Assembly: GCA_905182995.1 (NCBI GenBank)
Contig: CAJJDP010000042.1
Span: 178,417 to 242,416, forward strand
Length of the DNA: 64,000 nt
Direction: 5' to 3'
Source of the DNA: Paramecium octaurelia
Lineage: Eukaryota > Ciliophora > Oligohymenophorea > Peniculida > Parameciidae
Under the pieces are notes generated by a model. That model had not been told where the DNA came from. It did not search any database and saw nothing but the letters and a program-made list of their open reading frames with translations. Every line of letters begins with the position of its first letter. Positions within the stretch are counted from its first letter, which is position 1. The position numbers and the translations under genes were made by a program. This document shows, piece by piece, positions 40,017-54,683 of this stretch.

Positions 40017-43000
40017 ATGATTGTCACTTCAAATATAGTGAATGATCTAAACACAGCCTTCTAACTCATCAATATGGGCACAAACGATAAAATAAGACAA
40101 GGAGAGTAATTGCTATAACAAATACGAGGTGACATCCAATATCCCAAAGTGTTATTCGATTATTTCTAAGCTTATGAAATTAGTCTGGGTCTTCGAGCGG
40201 CAATTGAGTTAAAATTATGGTTCAAAGAGTATCGTAATTTTGATGACTACTAAGCTTAATACGTTCAGAATGTGGTCTAAACCATCAAGCAACACATAAT
40301 AAGTGCTTATATAGTCTCTGAGGCACCATTGATTCATCAATTGAAAGATGCAATTGTTTACGTTGCTTCAAGGGACTTTCCAACTCAATGGCCCACTCTA
40401 ATGGCCGATCTAAATCAATTCCTCGCACATCCAGATTATGTATACAAAACCTTGAAACTCATCTACAAATTGACTGAAAAATATGTTTATCAATCTAGGA
40501 GTGATCCTCTCTATGAAGAAATCATTATAACATGCGACACAATTCATCACAATTTATTATTGTTGGCTAAATCATTGATACAATAAATAGAAGCCCTTCA
40601 AAATCTGTAATTATCATATGAAATTCTGAAAACATTACTAAAAGTGTTTTACAATTTAAATTTTTAAGTAATTTAAAATAATAATTATTTAGGACTTGCA
40701 TCCCCATTTCGAAGACAATCTCTAATCCTGGATGGAATTCATGAAGGTCGTTCTACGACTCTAGCCAGTCCAAGGAGTAGAGCAATTCCTGTTCAAATGT
40801 AAGGGTGAAGCTCTTAAATGTGTGTTATTGTATGCGATGAAGTATCGTGACGATTTTGGTGACTTGATCCAAGTGTTCTCGAGTGAAATCTGGAATGTGT
40901 GCACCCAGACCAGTGCTGGAAGAGATAGTGACAAGGTTACTTTAATCAAATAAAGTTTTAGATTGTATTATGTGCTCTTAGATACTTCAAGACCTTAATA
41001 GCTTGGTAAGACATGAAGGCCTTCTTTGAGCAGAACATAAAGATCCTGATAGAGAGTCTAATTATTAGGAATTTATCCTTGTCAAGTAATTCAGACTCAA
41101 TAATCTATATTAGAGGATGAAATAGGGATGTTTTCAGATGAACCATAAGAATTCATTGAGAAGTTCTTCGAGTAAAGCGACTTAGAATCCAGAAGGGCAC
41201 AAGCTGTTGAACTCTTCAAGACAGTCACTAAACACTTTAATCAATAGGTCAATCTCATCATTTAAGAATATCTGTAATGATTGATATATGAAATTATTAG
41301 ATAGGCTTACATTCAATCGGGAATGAATGGAATCGATAATGAAATAATTCTTATCAACTTGATTATCGAAGCCAGCACTAGTTCATTTACTTCAAAAGAT
41401 GGAACTATTGATATTATTCTATCATAAGAAAATGTCCTTGGATTTTATACTCACTGTTTGAAACCCAAATTAGGATAGATATTTGAAATGCAATAATAGA
41501 ATTAATCAGTTGAATCTAAGTTCACTCCAATTCAATTGGCATTCTATTGTAGGTACTTATTCTATTTCAGAAATGTGATTGACAAGGTAGAATTGCCAAC
41601 TCTCGCCACTCTGGTTTCAAAACTATAATTAAGCAAAAAGACTACCTTATCTAACATTGCCTGTTATACAGCTTATTCATTAATCAACGTAAGACAGGAT
41701 GTCAAGAATTATGCTAATCATTAATTGTACTTTGAAAATGTCAACATTTCCCAATATTTGCAATTGGTATTGACAGATTGCTATAATAATATTAAATAAT
41801 AATCGAAATTAGAAACATACAGTTTGAAACTTACAAATTCATTGATTAATTTATTGAAATAGGAGATTTTCAATGCCATTGCTGCATTATGCAATTTACT
41901 CTAAGATTTGTTGAAGAATATCAAGTTGGAATATGAGTTTTAGAATGTCCATTTGGTTTTTGAGATAATAGCAAGTGTGATTGATGTGTGTATCATGGCC
42001 AAGAATTCTGAAGCTGCCAATTAGTTATAATAAAGCATATTGAATTAGCTAGATGAATTGCTAAGAGAAAACAAGGGAGACGTTACTAATTTCGTCTTGC
42101 AAATTTACTCACTCTTCTTATAGGTTTAGACTAATGCCTCCTCTTATTATCAAAATCTATTACAAAACTTCCTTGAAATTTAAAATTGGAATGAGTCAAA
42201 CTCCTCCTTGTTTCAAGCTTATATCATATTCTTCCAATTTGGATTCTAAGGAACTAATTTACCTACAGCTTAATTACAGACAATCCTAAAATCAATCGTT
42301 TCTCATAGCACACCATCATATACAGAATTATCCAAATTCCTCATAAAATCCAATTAGCAATGGACGAACATAGTTTTGGCTATCATTTTTGAATAATACA
42401 AAATACAATAGCAATCTTAACCTTAAATATCCTCAAAATCAAAAGCAACCCATTTGAGTTAGCGATTAATCAATAAGGAAGTGTTTCTATTGCTAGCTCA
42501 TGTCTTTACTACTTACGGAGTAGAAGTACTTGTCAATGAATGTTCTAAGATCTCTCCTCAATTACTCGAGAGCTTTTTAATTAATGAATTAGGAATCATT
42601 AAGTCTATTTCCTAGAGAAGTGAAAGAAAATTTATATTTACTATGTTGTCTGCCATACTGTTTTCTGGATCGTACATTATTCATTTAATACCTTAGATTC
42701 TTGTCTTAACAATCATGGAATCTTGTCTTTTAGGCTATGGTTGAAAACATAACCCTTAAAAAACGAAACCCTCTTAAGTTCATGGGAAGAGTAACTGATA
42801 GAGAAGTGACATCAAGTTCTGGATTCCAACCCTTGAAACCTGTTATTGCTAGAAATGTAACCAATTTATATTCACCTCTATTAGAATCCTGACAAAATAC
42901 TAAATGACGAAGATAAATTATTTAGTGCCTAATTCAAAACTTATTATAGCAATCCAATTGTATAATAGCAATTACCAATTTAATAATTATTAACCAAATA

Positions 43001-43040
43001 GCAATAAGAGTTGCTAAGTAATTTAATACAATCTGTTTGA
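40017..43040 (+). CDS. CSE1: exportin-2 (CSE1/CAS), importin-alpha re-exporter, 946 aa
   Basis: Eight exons; introns 40668-40692, 40936-40961, 41086-41113, 41274-41300, 41553-41570 (18 nt), 42703-42733 and 42857-42884; 2,841 coding nt, the normal length for CSE1. The importin-beta N-terminal domain appears as GLRAAIELKLWFKEYRNFDD, and PLIHQLKDAIVYVASRDFPT followed by QWPTLMADLNQFL matches the xxQLSDAISIIGREDFPxxWPxL block of CAS. The rest is helical HEAT-repeat sequence, including DEPQEFIEKFFEQSDLESRR, parallel to the EEYIRRDLEGSDIDTRRR block. CSE1 exports importin-alpha from the nucleus with Ran-GTP (family knowledge). Confidence 0.9.
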
Positions 43041-43278
43041 GTATGATATCAATCAAATTTATAATTTATTTCATTTCTAAGTTTATTCTTAAATTACATA
43101 ATTAAAAAGCAGATCCATACTTTTTCAAATATCAACCACATTAACAGCATAACTTTGGTAATAATTAAATGCTAAGAAATTAAGATATTCTTAGAATTTA
43201 TTCAGGTGTATAATAATCATAAAAATTAATTAGATGTGTGATAATCGAAATCTCTATTAGATTGCATATAATATTCAT

Positions 43279-43532
43279 TCAAAAAAATAATCCTAATGCT
43301 AAGAAGCTAAACAATGTTCCTGAGGATAAAAATAATGATGCAAACAAACCGACTGATAATTCTTTGGCCAATGATCTTTATTATTTATTCTATGTAATTT
43401 AGTAACTAAATTATAAATTGCAAAATACATAACAAAATATGATAGGAAACAGAATCCAATAAAAGTTAGTACAATCGCTAGATTACTATAATGTTTTGTA
43501 TCTATTGGAGGCTAGTAAGCTTAATATCCCAT
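43279..43532 (-). CDS. TMEM258: TMEM258/OST5, small subunit of oligosaccharyltransferase, 78 aa
   Basis: Tiny gene of two exons with a 17-nt intron (43390-43406); 79 codons, the same size as animal TMEM258. Two membrane segments: NLAIVLTFIGFCFLSYFVMY and LSVGLFASLFLSSGTLFSFL, joined by a short loop ending in AKE. The second half matches the KELLISLVASLFMGFGVLF block of the family. It sits in the ER membrane as part of the N-glycosylation complex (family knowledge). The gene is invisible with the standard code because of TAA codons and the intron. Confidence 0.85.
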
Positions 43533-43950
43533 TTTTATTAAAATAAATAATAATTATTAATATTTGTGGATTTTTCATATTAAAACTGAAAACCTTTTCT
43601 ATACAAAATTTTAATGATAGAAATGTATTTATTTTGGAGAAGGAAATCATTTCTATATTTGATTAAATTTAAAATCACTAATTTTGTGTTGCTTTTTAAG
43701 ATAACATCAATTTAATCGGATTAGATTAATATATTACATCCTATTTTAATCTTTCAAATATATATATGTCATATTATTATTTATAAATTGTACACAAATA
43801 GAATATTATCGTCAATATATCAATTTTATATGATTTTAATCAATTTGAACAATAAAAAATCGAATCCACTTTATGTTGTTGGAATATTTATTTCTATGGA
43901 ATAAATTTAATATAGAATAATTTATTAGAACATGTACGTAGAATACTATT
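43533..43950. other. intergenic region
   Basis: About 420 bp of very AT-rich sequence between two same-strand genes. No coding frame or RNA gene seen. Confidence 0.5.
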
Positions 43951-44895
43951 TCATAAGTATTTCTTGTCATCCTTTTCTAGTCCTTCTTCATTCTACAATC
44001 TGAAAACTTCTTTAACAGTGGCTATGTTATCTAATCCAATTAAATTTTATCTCTCAAATATTTGCTTGCTTGTTTATTGCATTGCTTTAAGACTTGCTCT
44101 TAAATTATGATTGGCCCAAATTGCTAAACTTATATCTAATAATGATTTCAACATTCTTTACTATGTTTTCTAAATTCCTCTGTTGGAGTTTTGTAATAAT
44201 TAGTAGGAACTATTACAACTGGTAATCTATTATTCCATACCTTAACAAATGACTCAATTTCTGTGAAATCACTTTTCTTACTGTGAATCAACACAGCATC
44301 CACTCCTGCCTTTCTATAGGCTTCACATCTCTCCAAAGCGTTTTCTAATCCCCAACCAGCAATAAATGATTCACATCTAGCCACTATTTAAAAGTCTTTA
44401 TCTCTCTAGAAGTCCTTGCATGCCTAAAGTTAATTTTTACATAACCTTGATCTTATTTGAAAATTCCTAAATGTTTGCCAATTCTTAGGCCCCATCCCCT
44501 AAAGAGTTTCTTTTAGGAAAGATCTTATCTTCAAAACAAACTCCAGCAATTCCTCTCTCTTCCAATTTTCTCACTAATCTTCTTGCATTATTGTAATTTC
44601 CAAAACCGGTATCTCCATCCATTAATATTGGAATAGTAGTTCTTTCAGCCATGAATTCTAATACTTCCAACAATTAAGTCCACGAAGCTTCATTACAATC
44701 TCTGACTCCCAGTCCAGCCGACATTGATAATCCGGAAGCCCAAATGCCTTTAAAACCAGCCTCTTAAACAATAAGAGCTGAAAGTCCGTTATGAGCTTCC
44801 ATTATAAACTCTAATTCTTTTGATTATATCATATTCTTAAGTTTAGTTGTTCTCTTGGAAAACAATAAAGAGGGCCTAAGAAGAAATTTGAACAT
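43951..44895 (-). CDS. pepM: phosphoenolpyruvate phosphomutase (phosphonate synthesis), 298 aa
   Basis: Three exons, introns 44424-44445 and 44136-44161; 897 coding nt. Matches PEP mutase of the isocitrate-lyase superfamily: [40 protein letters not shown] (metal-binding Asp region), and [12 protein letters not shown], the EDKxFPKxNS signature that separates PEP mutase from lyases. Then come [33 protein letters not shown] and [16 protein letters not shown]. It converts PEP to phosphonopyruvate, the first step to 2-aminoethylphosphonate, which is known from ciliate membranes (established knowledge). The N-terminus ([18 protein letters not shown]) looks like a mitochondrial presequence. The decarboxylase and aminotransferase of the pathway are not in this window. 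Confidence 0.92.
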
Positions 44896-45266
44896 CTAAT
44901 TAAAAAAATTTATTTTAATTTAATTTCTCCCATACAATTAAATTCTAAGATTATATCTTTATTAAATTGATCACACAATTATATTTTATATTCCTAACTA
45001 ACATTTATGAGTTCTTATTTTCAAATGCTCTTACAATCATAGATATACAATTAGTTCAAGATCTTAAAATAATCAATAGCTTATTTAATTGCTTTTGTTA
45101 TATATATACGCATATCTTTAAATAAATAAATTTTCAGCATTTTTTATAGAAACTTCTTTACTCTTCTAAATGTGCAATATCATTGATTTATTACAATATA
45201 ACACTACCGTCTACTTTAGGATGCCTTTATTACAAATAACCCAGTAATTTATCTGTTTTCTATTAG
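44896..45266. other. intergenic region
   Basis: About 370 bp, AT-rich, between two same-strand genes. No coding frame consistent with the neighbours and no RNA gene seen. Confidence 0.45.
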
Positions 45267-46609
45267 TCAATAATGATACATTACATTAAATTTAATTTAT
45301 GACCTTAAGAACATATATTCTGTTTCTCCAATCCATTAATCGCATATTTATTTTTTCTTTTCCAAAAGATTTTGAAATACAGGGTCTAGTTATTTTTGAT
45401 AAGGAATAGAAAACTTTGGCAATTCAGTATTGTTAATGACTTATTTTTTCTTATGAAAACTAGTCGGTTTGACGATGCCTTAGAAATACTTATTTGTATA
45501 GGTTTTTGACAACAATTGCTATTGTAAATACAAATCTTCTTTTCTTTTGGTTTCAGTTTTGATGTTATCTGATTCTGGAAGGCGATCAGTTGATGATTTG
45601 AAGGCATGTTAATTTTATTGAAAAATCTCAGGCAACTTAGAATTTCTGAAATTCTTTTTGATTACTACATCCTTCTGAATTTGTCTTGGAGAATGCAAAT
45701 CAAATTCATTGAATGTAAACTATACTGGATTGGAAATAGCAGTTTCAGAACTATTTATCCAGTACATAAGATGTCTCCTTTGATCTAATGAAAATTCATA
45801 GTATGGTCTTGCCAGAGCATCTCTAACTTCTTTCATTCTCAAAATTTAGAGAATATTTGGTCTCTAATTTTCTCTTATAGTCAAACAGACATTGATTAAT
45901 TTGTTTAGACCCTGAGAATAGACATCGGGGATATTAATTTGTATTCGACCTCTCCTTAACTGTTCTTTGACTTGATTCTCGAGGGTAGTTGTTGGGAATA
46001 GGAGTTTTTGGGAAACCATAAAATAAAGGATATGGCCAATCTGCCAAATGTGTGACTTCTAAGTATATTGTCCTTCAAAAAAGTACTCATAGGGTAAGTA
46101 TATTGCAGCACAGGGTAATTAACAGAGAGTTTGTCTTGAAGACTTGTGGAAATCTGTAATTCTAATTTGATAGCCTTCAGTTCTTACTAGCAGTAGAATA
46201 TTCTCAGGGATTAATACTCTGTGTTGTATTCCAAGTTCATTTAATTGTAGGAGAGCATAAGCCATCTACAAGAAGAGTGACCAAATAATGCTTTCTTGCA
46301 TTTTGTAACCGATGTGTTGTAAAGTAAAGGTTTTGAGATCCCCTTAATCACAATATTCCTATATTATAACCAATTGTTGTTCTTCATTTTCAAGATATTC
46401 AATTACTTATAATACAAATTGATTCTTAATTTGTGCTAACATTTTAATTGCATTCAATCCTCACAATCATTATAAACCATACCTTCATTTTTATTTTGTA
46501 GATACGTTTTTTAGATGTAAGTCTGGTTATCCTGCATTGATCTTACTTTCTCAATTCTCACTTTTTTACTCTGATAGATTTCTTGAAGTATTTCGTAATT
46601 TAATTGCAT
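45267..46609 (-). CDS. protein pseudokinase, 439 aa
   Basis: Two exons; intron 46460-46482 (23 nt, unusual GAG end); 1,320 coding nt. A protein-kinase fold is clear from NAIKMLAQIKNQFVLQVIEY, LVIIQEYCDQGDLKTFTL, a C-lobe with SHIWQIGHILYFMVSQKLLF, and the final RPNILQILRM. The catalytic motifs are lost: HRD is HRV (IQHRVLIPENILLL, so the catalytic Asp is Val and the Lys two positions on is Ile), DFG is DFH, and no glycine loop is visible. The N-lobe is short. The C-terminal ~140 residues are Gln/Lys-rich and unknown. It is probably a non-catalytic signalling or scaffold protein. Confidence 0.8.
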
Positions 46610-46789
46610 TATAATAATATATTGTATGTAAGGAATTTGAATTAATTAAAATACTACAAGTGTCAAGTAAATAAAACAAGTGGAATTGTTAACAAATTCA
46701 TATTTGAAATATGTATGCATGACTAATTTGATTATTTTGAATAATATATAATTGTTATGATAATAATATAATAATTATATATAATAGTA

Positions 46790-47717
46790 ATGAATTTATT
46801 GATTTAAGTGCTTCTAGTGCTTGTTCTGAAGGCACAATTAGAATATCCATATAGTTGTGATTGTTAGGAACATGACAACCAAGATAGTTGTGAATAGCAT
46901 AAATGTTTATGGGATGAGAATTAGATTGGAACCAAGAAATGTAGAGTTAAAGGTTGTTCTGAAAGAGGAAATAAGGTAAGACGCAATTCATAAATCCATT
47001 TAGGTGGCTGAGTGTGTGGCTCCAAGTTAATTTTATTCAACTAATCGAACTTCCTGTTATCCATAAGGAGTATAGACAGAAACTTGTGAACCCATTTCAT
47101 CATGTGAGGAATTAGATGTATCAAAAATAAGTCCATCTTATGCGAGACGTGTATGCAAGGTTAATTTTTGTGGATATAACAAAACATCAAAAGGATGTAG
47201 ATCAGTTTCTACTTGCAGCGACATCACAACTGAAGATGAATGCAATAATTTATTTATTAATGAACTCCCCTCTTTATTTTAGCCATCAGCCTATTGTTAT
47301 TGGGCAGGAGATGTTTGTATGACATCCACTAGATTTTTTGGAGCATGTGAGAACAAGAATATTAAAAGTAAGAATCTCTGTAAGACTCATGGATGTCAAT
47401 GGAAGGACAACAATTGTGTAAATTTAAATTGCTCTACCATCACAACGGATCTCTGTAACAAAGAACACATCGATTCTTTTGGCAATGTTCATATTTGCTC
47501 TCTGAAGAACTCTTAATGCAACTCAACCTTATCAGCAGATATTCGAAAGGAAGACTGTGATAAAATGACAGCCCATACTTTTGACGACGCAGCTTAAATT
47601 TGTAAACCTTGTAAGTCACTTGCCAAGTACTTAGAGAAACTAGCCTCTTTGAAAATTATTACGGAATCCTATAGTATTATACTTATGCTCAACATAATTA
47701 TGATTGCAATAATATGA
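46790..47717 (+). CDS. cysteine-rich secreted or GPI-anchored surface protein, 299 aa
   Basis: Two exons; intron 46976-47003 (28 nt); 900 coding nt. Signal peptide (MNLLIQVLLVLVLKAQLEYP). The mature part has about 30 Cys in spaced pairs and in repeats of the kind C-x-W-x-x-x-x-C (KCLWDENQIGTKKC, then GCQWKDNNCVNLNC), reminiscent of ciliate variable surface antigens but much shorter. The C-terminus is hydrophobic (SIILMLNIIMIAII) without a cytosolic tail, as expected for GPI attachment. Function unknown; surface coat or recognition is an inference. Confidence 0.8.
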
Positions 47718-47740
47718 TTATAACAATTTATATTAAAAAT

Positions 47741-48564
47741 ATGCAAAACATTAAAAAGGTATACACTTTGGTAATCTTAGAGTAAATATAGATTGAAAGA
47801 TGTGATTGAAGGTAAGACAAGCAACGATGAAAAATCAGCCTAAAAATTTGTTTAGCTTTCGCATATCAAAAAGAATGTTTAAGAATTCAATGAATTGAAA
47901 TCAACACTTCAGGATCGCAAAGTTACTTTTGCTAAATTTGCATTTCGATAACAAGAATTGATTGATGACAAGAAACTAGGTCCAGTCTTGAAAGGAATAT
48001 GCACTAGAACTAGAATTGGATCTATGTAGATCACCGAGTTAATACCAAAGTTCGATCTTTATAAATTTCTTAAATAATCTCAGTAATTATATACCAACTT
48101 AAAAAAGTTTAGAACCTTCCAAAAGAGTTCTAAGAAGGTATGCTCATTGGGAATGGGATCAAGAACAAGAGGAAAGGAAGGAAGTACCTCCTTCTTATAA
48201 GTTTACCTCAAAAACAGAGTTTGAGTATAAGAAGAAGATGGAAACAAAGGATGCTGAAAAGAAACTAAGGAAAGACATTATTAAGAAGTGGGCTTCCAGT
48301 CTTCCGGATGTATGTGGATTGACTGCTTTTGGCAAGTAATTTACTATGCAATCAACTCCACTGATAAGCACAAAAACTACGCTCTCTAAAACTCATACAT
48401 ATTTCAGTCCTAATCCAAGGAGTGAATCAGTTTTATTTGTTTCTGGTTTGATTCACGAATTAGATGAGATTAAATTAGACAACTTACAAATTCGAAAGTA
48501 GTATTTATGGATAAATAATTAGAAAATTAAGAGGAACTCAATGCGCCTTGTAAAAGATAATTGA
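47741..48564 (+). CDS. basic protein of unknown function, about 260 aa
   Basis: Starts 23 bp after the previous stop. Introns at 47759-47780 and at 48107-48125; the second could instead end at 48134, which would remove three codons and keep the frame. 783 coding nt. N-terminus rich in Lys/Gln. Central segment RRYAHWEWDQEQEERKEVPP followed by a charged helix (TEFEYKKKMETKDAEKKLRK) and IKKWASSLPDVCGLTAFGKQ. No family recognised; no membrane segment. Confidence 0.7.
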
Positions 48565-48759
48565 GAAGCAGCAATAGCAGAAAGTAGCTCATAGGGAGAT
48601 TAATGGAGAATGATTTGGTTGATGTATTTATAATGATTTAATTGTATCACCTCTGTTTAATTATTAGAATTGATTGTTTTGAAGTAGATTGATTTTTGAA
48701 TATAAGTAAAATAATTAAAATACTAAAAAGGATTATAAATTATTAATTTTTATTAAATA

Positions 48760-51117
<2,358 letters not shown>

Positions 51118-51343
51118 TAAAATTTTCATGTCGTATTTGATAATTATGTTTATAATTTATTTATGATTTTATGAAAATATATTTGTAAGAATCTAAATTG
51201 GATTTATAGTGTCTGTATTCTATTTCAAATATTTAAAGTACTATTTAGACATAAATTCAATAGAGTATAACTAACTAAAAATAATTTATTTTCCTTATTA
51301 ATTGATTATATTATTAAATGAATATATAATAATGATAAGTATT

Positions 51344-53917
51344 TCACTTAAGACTTCTAAAAGAGAGATCTTTAATACTAAGATAATTTATAATATTTAC
51401 TTTCCCAATTCACTAAAGATTCTGCTTTGTAATCTCATAGCATTCTAAATTTTCATATCAAGTTCTGCTTCAGTCATCTGAGTATTAGAAGATAAATTGG
51501 ATCTTGAAATTGTATCATGAGTGGCTCCAGGCTTTGTCAGATTATTTTGTGAAGTTGTTTTGGCAGGAACAGTTAATAATGTAGTATTTTATTATTCTAT
51601 TTTTGGACTTTTGATAATTTATGAAACTTATTAAGGTGTTTAGGTTAACACTTGGATTTATTATTAATCATGTACTATAGATCTATCATCAATAAAATTA
51701 GCTGCAGAAACGATTTGATCTTTTGAAACATGCTATATAGGTTATTGTTTTGGAGATTCCTTTTAATTGGCTTATATTTTTTATTGATTTTAGAATAATT
51801 TTGTACTAATCACTTAATAATTAGAAATGGCTTTGGTTAAATCAGAATCCCAGTCATCAATACTAATTGATTTTTAATTTAAGTATTATTGTTTTTCTGC
51901 TAATTTCAAAAGGCGTTGTAGTTGCTATTATGTTTTCTCATTTACAAATTTATCAAAAGAACACTTTCCATCTTGTTCCATGGCTTGTAAAATATTCTAA
52001 TCTGTCAATTCTCCTTCTTTTTCTAATAATTTACAAACTTCTAAACTCTTGAATAGTAGAATTGAAATTGATTTATCAAGTCTTCTTAGTTATTTTATCA
52101 GCCATTCTCCAATGATGTTACATTCCCACGCTTAACGTACATGTTAGAGTCGTCCTTCTGGTAAATTAATTTTCTTAATTTGAAATCTGTGAAAATCCTA
52201 AATAAAAGTCTTGAATATTTTCCATTCCTCAAATTACTTTTAAGAATAATAACTTAGGTATTCAACAATCTATTGTTATGTTAAGATTTTATTAGGCTCT
52301 ATCTCAGGAGCCAATTGCCATTTAGATTTTCTTGGGGCTTTTCTTAGCCCATAGTATTTTAAGATCTTCTAAAATATATCAACAATCTAATCACTATCCT
52401 CTTTGTTGAACTATTTCTCAACTAAAAACTCAACAACTTCATCTAATGTGATTGTCCTCACATCTAAGGATATACTTGATATATTCTAATTTCTAAAGAA
52501 TCTTGAATTATTGATTTAATCAACCTTTTATTCCTTATATAAAAACAAATCTATTTGAAATTGGTTAAAGAAATCGATCCTTTCAGCATTGTAATTGATT
52601 GCATTAACATAGACATCTTTTACCTTTTGGAACTTTAACAAGATATATTATAAAGGTGTTCTTTATAAATTCTTAGACCAAACCCTTTTCATATTGATAA
52701 GATTGTTCCTCTCTTATATCAAATCGATGTATTATTACAATTTAGTTTTAGAAAGAATGGATTTTTCTGTGCTTTCTAATTGTTTAAGGCAAACCTTAAA
52801 GGCTTTCCATCCTTCTCCTAGGAACGGATAGAGAGAAAATTTAATGTAAACATTTCTTTGCTTGGCTGCATTAACACTAAGTAAATTTTTGATCTTGTAT
52901 TTAAGTTTAAAGTATTTTTAAGCATTATGAAGAAAGGCATTCAGATCCAATAGAAAGGAATCCATATTTGCTAGTTTTACTAAAAGCATATCTTTAGGGG
53001 AATCTCCCATTTTGACATTCAAAAATAGAACATCAATGTCACTTTTTATGAATTACTCATCATAATTACAAAACTTAAGAAACTTCATCATGTTTTCTTT
53101 GGATATGTAGATTTAATGATATTATTGCTTTTGCTTTTTGGATTATCTTTTCTTCTTAGGTGAAATTTCCATTTATTAAACGGGTTAGTTTAACTTTTAT
53201 AGTGTTAAACCCATTTCTTAAGCCTTCTTTAGCAATTCTTTTTTATGAATTTTAGGATTTTCGGTAGAAAACTTATAATCCTAATCATACAATCCTTTTT
53301 TTATCAATCCTTTCATAAATCTTTTAAATATCATTGCATATTCAACATTCATTCTCTAATTTATAATAATGATATAGTTATACAATTCCTTTGGTGTAGA
53401 ATTCTTATCTCTCCTCTTTTTTCATCTCTTTCAATATCTTGATGTATTATTCATCAACCATTTTCCTTTTTCTTTTGGATAATTTGAGTGTTTGGAATGG
53501 TACAAATACATCATCGTGTTCCAAAACTGATTGACCTCCCTTGGGAAACAGTTTTTACACATAAAAGAACGGTTGAACCAAATGTTCATCCAGCTATTTC
53601 TTGTCGTTTTTAGTATAATGAATATCTGGTTCTACATCAGTAATTGGACACTTTTTTCCTAAGACTTCCATAAATTCTTTATCTCCATATTGATAGGTGG
53701 CAGGTTGAGGAATGGATGTTTATGTTTTGACTTTTTTTAATTTGCTTGGAATTGGGTGTATTACACCTAATTTCTTGTGATTAAATTTGGTAAATCGAAA
53801 TCTCTAAGGACTCACACTAAATTATTTAAGGACTCTTTATATGGTTTCTTCTGGTTTTGCTGATTACGCTCTTTTCTTTTTTCTCATGTAATCTACATTC
53901 ATAAGTACAGGTGGCAT
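51344..53917 (-). CDS. large protein of unknown function, 840 aa
   Basis: Three exons, introns 53356-53383 and 51378-51400; the second is needed to reach the stop. 2,523 coding nt. Basic N-terminus (DYMRKKKRAQSAKPEET) and a nuclear-signal-like run (SPKKKRQSKKQKQQ) near residue 250. The middle is helical and charged (EGWKAFKVCLKQLESTEK; FLVEKQFNKEDSDQIVDIF). The last ~150 residues are Gln/Ser-rich, then MTEAELDMKIQNAMRLQ. No domain recognised; the mix of helical blocks and acidic pairs could hide degenerate EF-hands, but I see no clear loop. Confidence 0.8.
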
Positions 53918-54376
53918 TTAACTGAATATTTATTTTAAACTAATTTATTATTAACTTTTGGAACTAGAAAAATAAATATATCAAACTAAATAAAATTATT
54001 CAATAGATCATCGTTTCCCTTTCTTGTTAGTGAAAGGTTCTTTAGAAATTGAATTAATTTGAAAACCTGATTCTTATTTTTTGGTTCATTTAGTATATGA
54101 ATTATAATTCAATTACACACAAGTAAACGGAATCTCAAATATTTGCTCATACATTTCAATATCATTGATAATACATTATTAAAGCTATTAGATTAACATT
54201 TAAGTCTTCACATGGAACATTAATTAGAAATCAAATTAAATAAATTATTATAAAAAACTAAGATCTGATTTCAAACAATGTTCAATAATTTTTGGTTACA
54301 TAGAGTTAATTTCAATATCCAAATTAATTTTGTAAACACAACTTTTTAATAATATAATTTTAATAATAAATAAAGA
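53918..54376. other. intergenic region
   Basis: About 460 bp of AT-rich sequence between two divergent genes. No coding frame or RNA gene recognised. Confidence 0.5.
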
Positions 54377-54634
54377 ATGGATTAATAAATAAAAAAATAA
54401 GATGATGAATTTTAAGTAGATGAGATAAAGTATTAGATAAGTTCAGCAAAAGTGGATGGAAAGGAATATTATTTGTATGAATACAAGAAAGAATTAAATA
54501 AGGATGAGAATGAGAAATTAACTTAATTTTTGCAAAAATTAGAAAGTGGATTAAAAGGAGAGGAAGGAATGGAAGGCGTAATGAGTATTTGTAAAGGATG
54601 GAAAAAGGAATGTGAATAAAAGCAGTTTTAATGA
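54377..54634 (+). CDS. small acidic/basic helical protein, 85 aa
   Basis: Intronless frame of 86 codons: MDQQIKKQDDEFQVDEIKYQ, then KEYYLYEYKKELNKDENEKL and a C-terminus with GMEGVMSICKGWKKECEQK. The Lys/Glu-rich composition matches neighbouring coding DNA and not the flanking AT-rich spacer. No family recognised. It converges with the next gene, whose end lies 49 bp away. Confidence 0.6.
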
Positions 54635-54683
54635 TATAAAGAATTGTTTAATTAAAGAAATTACAAAAATTTAAACACGATTT

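Noticed and set aside
45134-45607. Open frame of 158 codons on the minus strand starting MPSNHQLIAF
   Set aside because: The pseudokinase frame runs through the same DNA in another phase with better composition, so this is a shadow.
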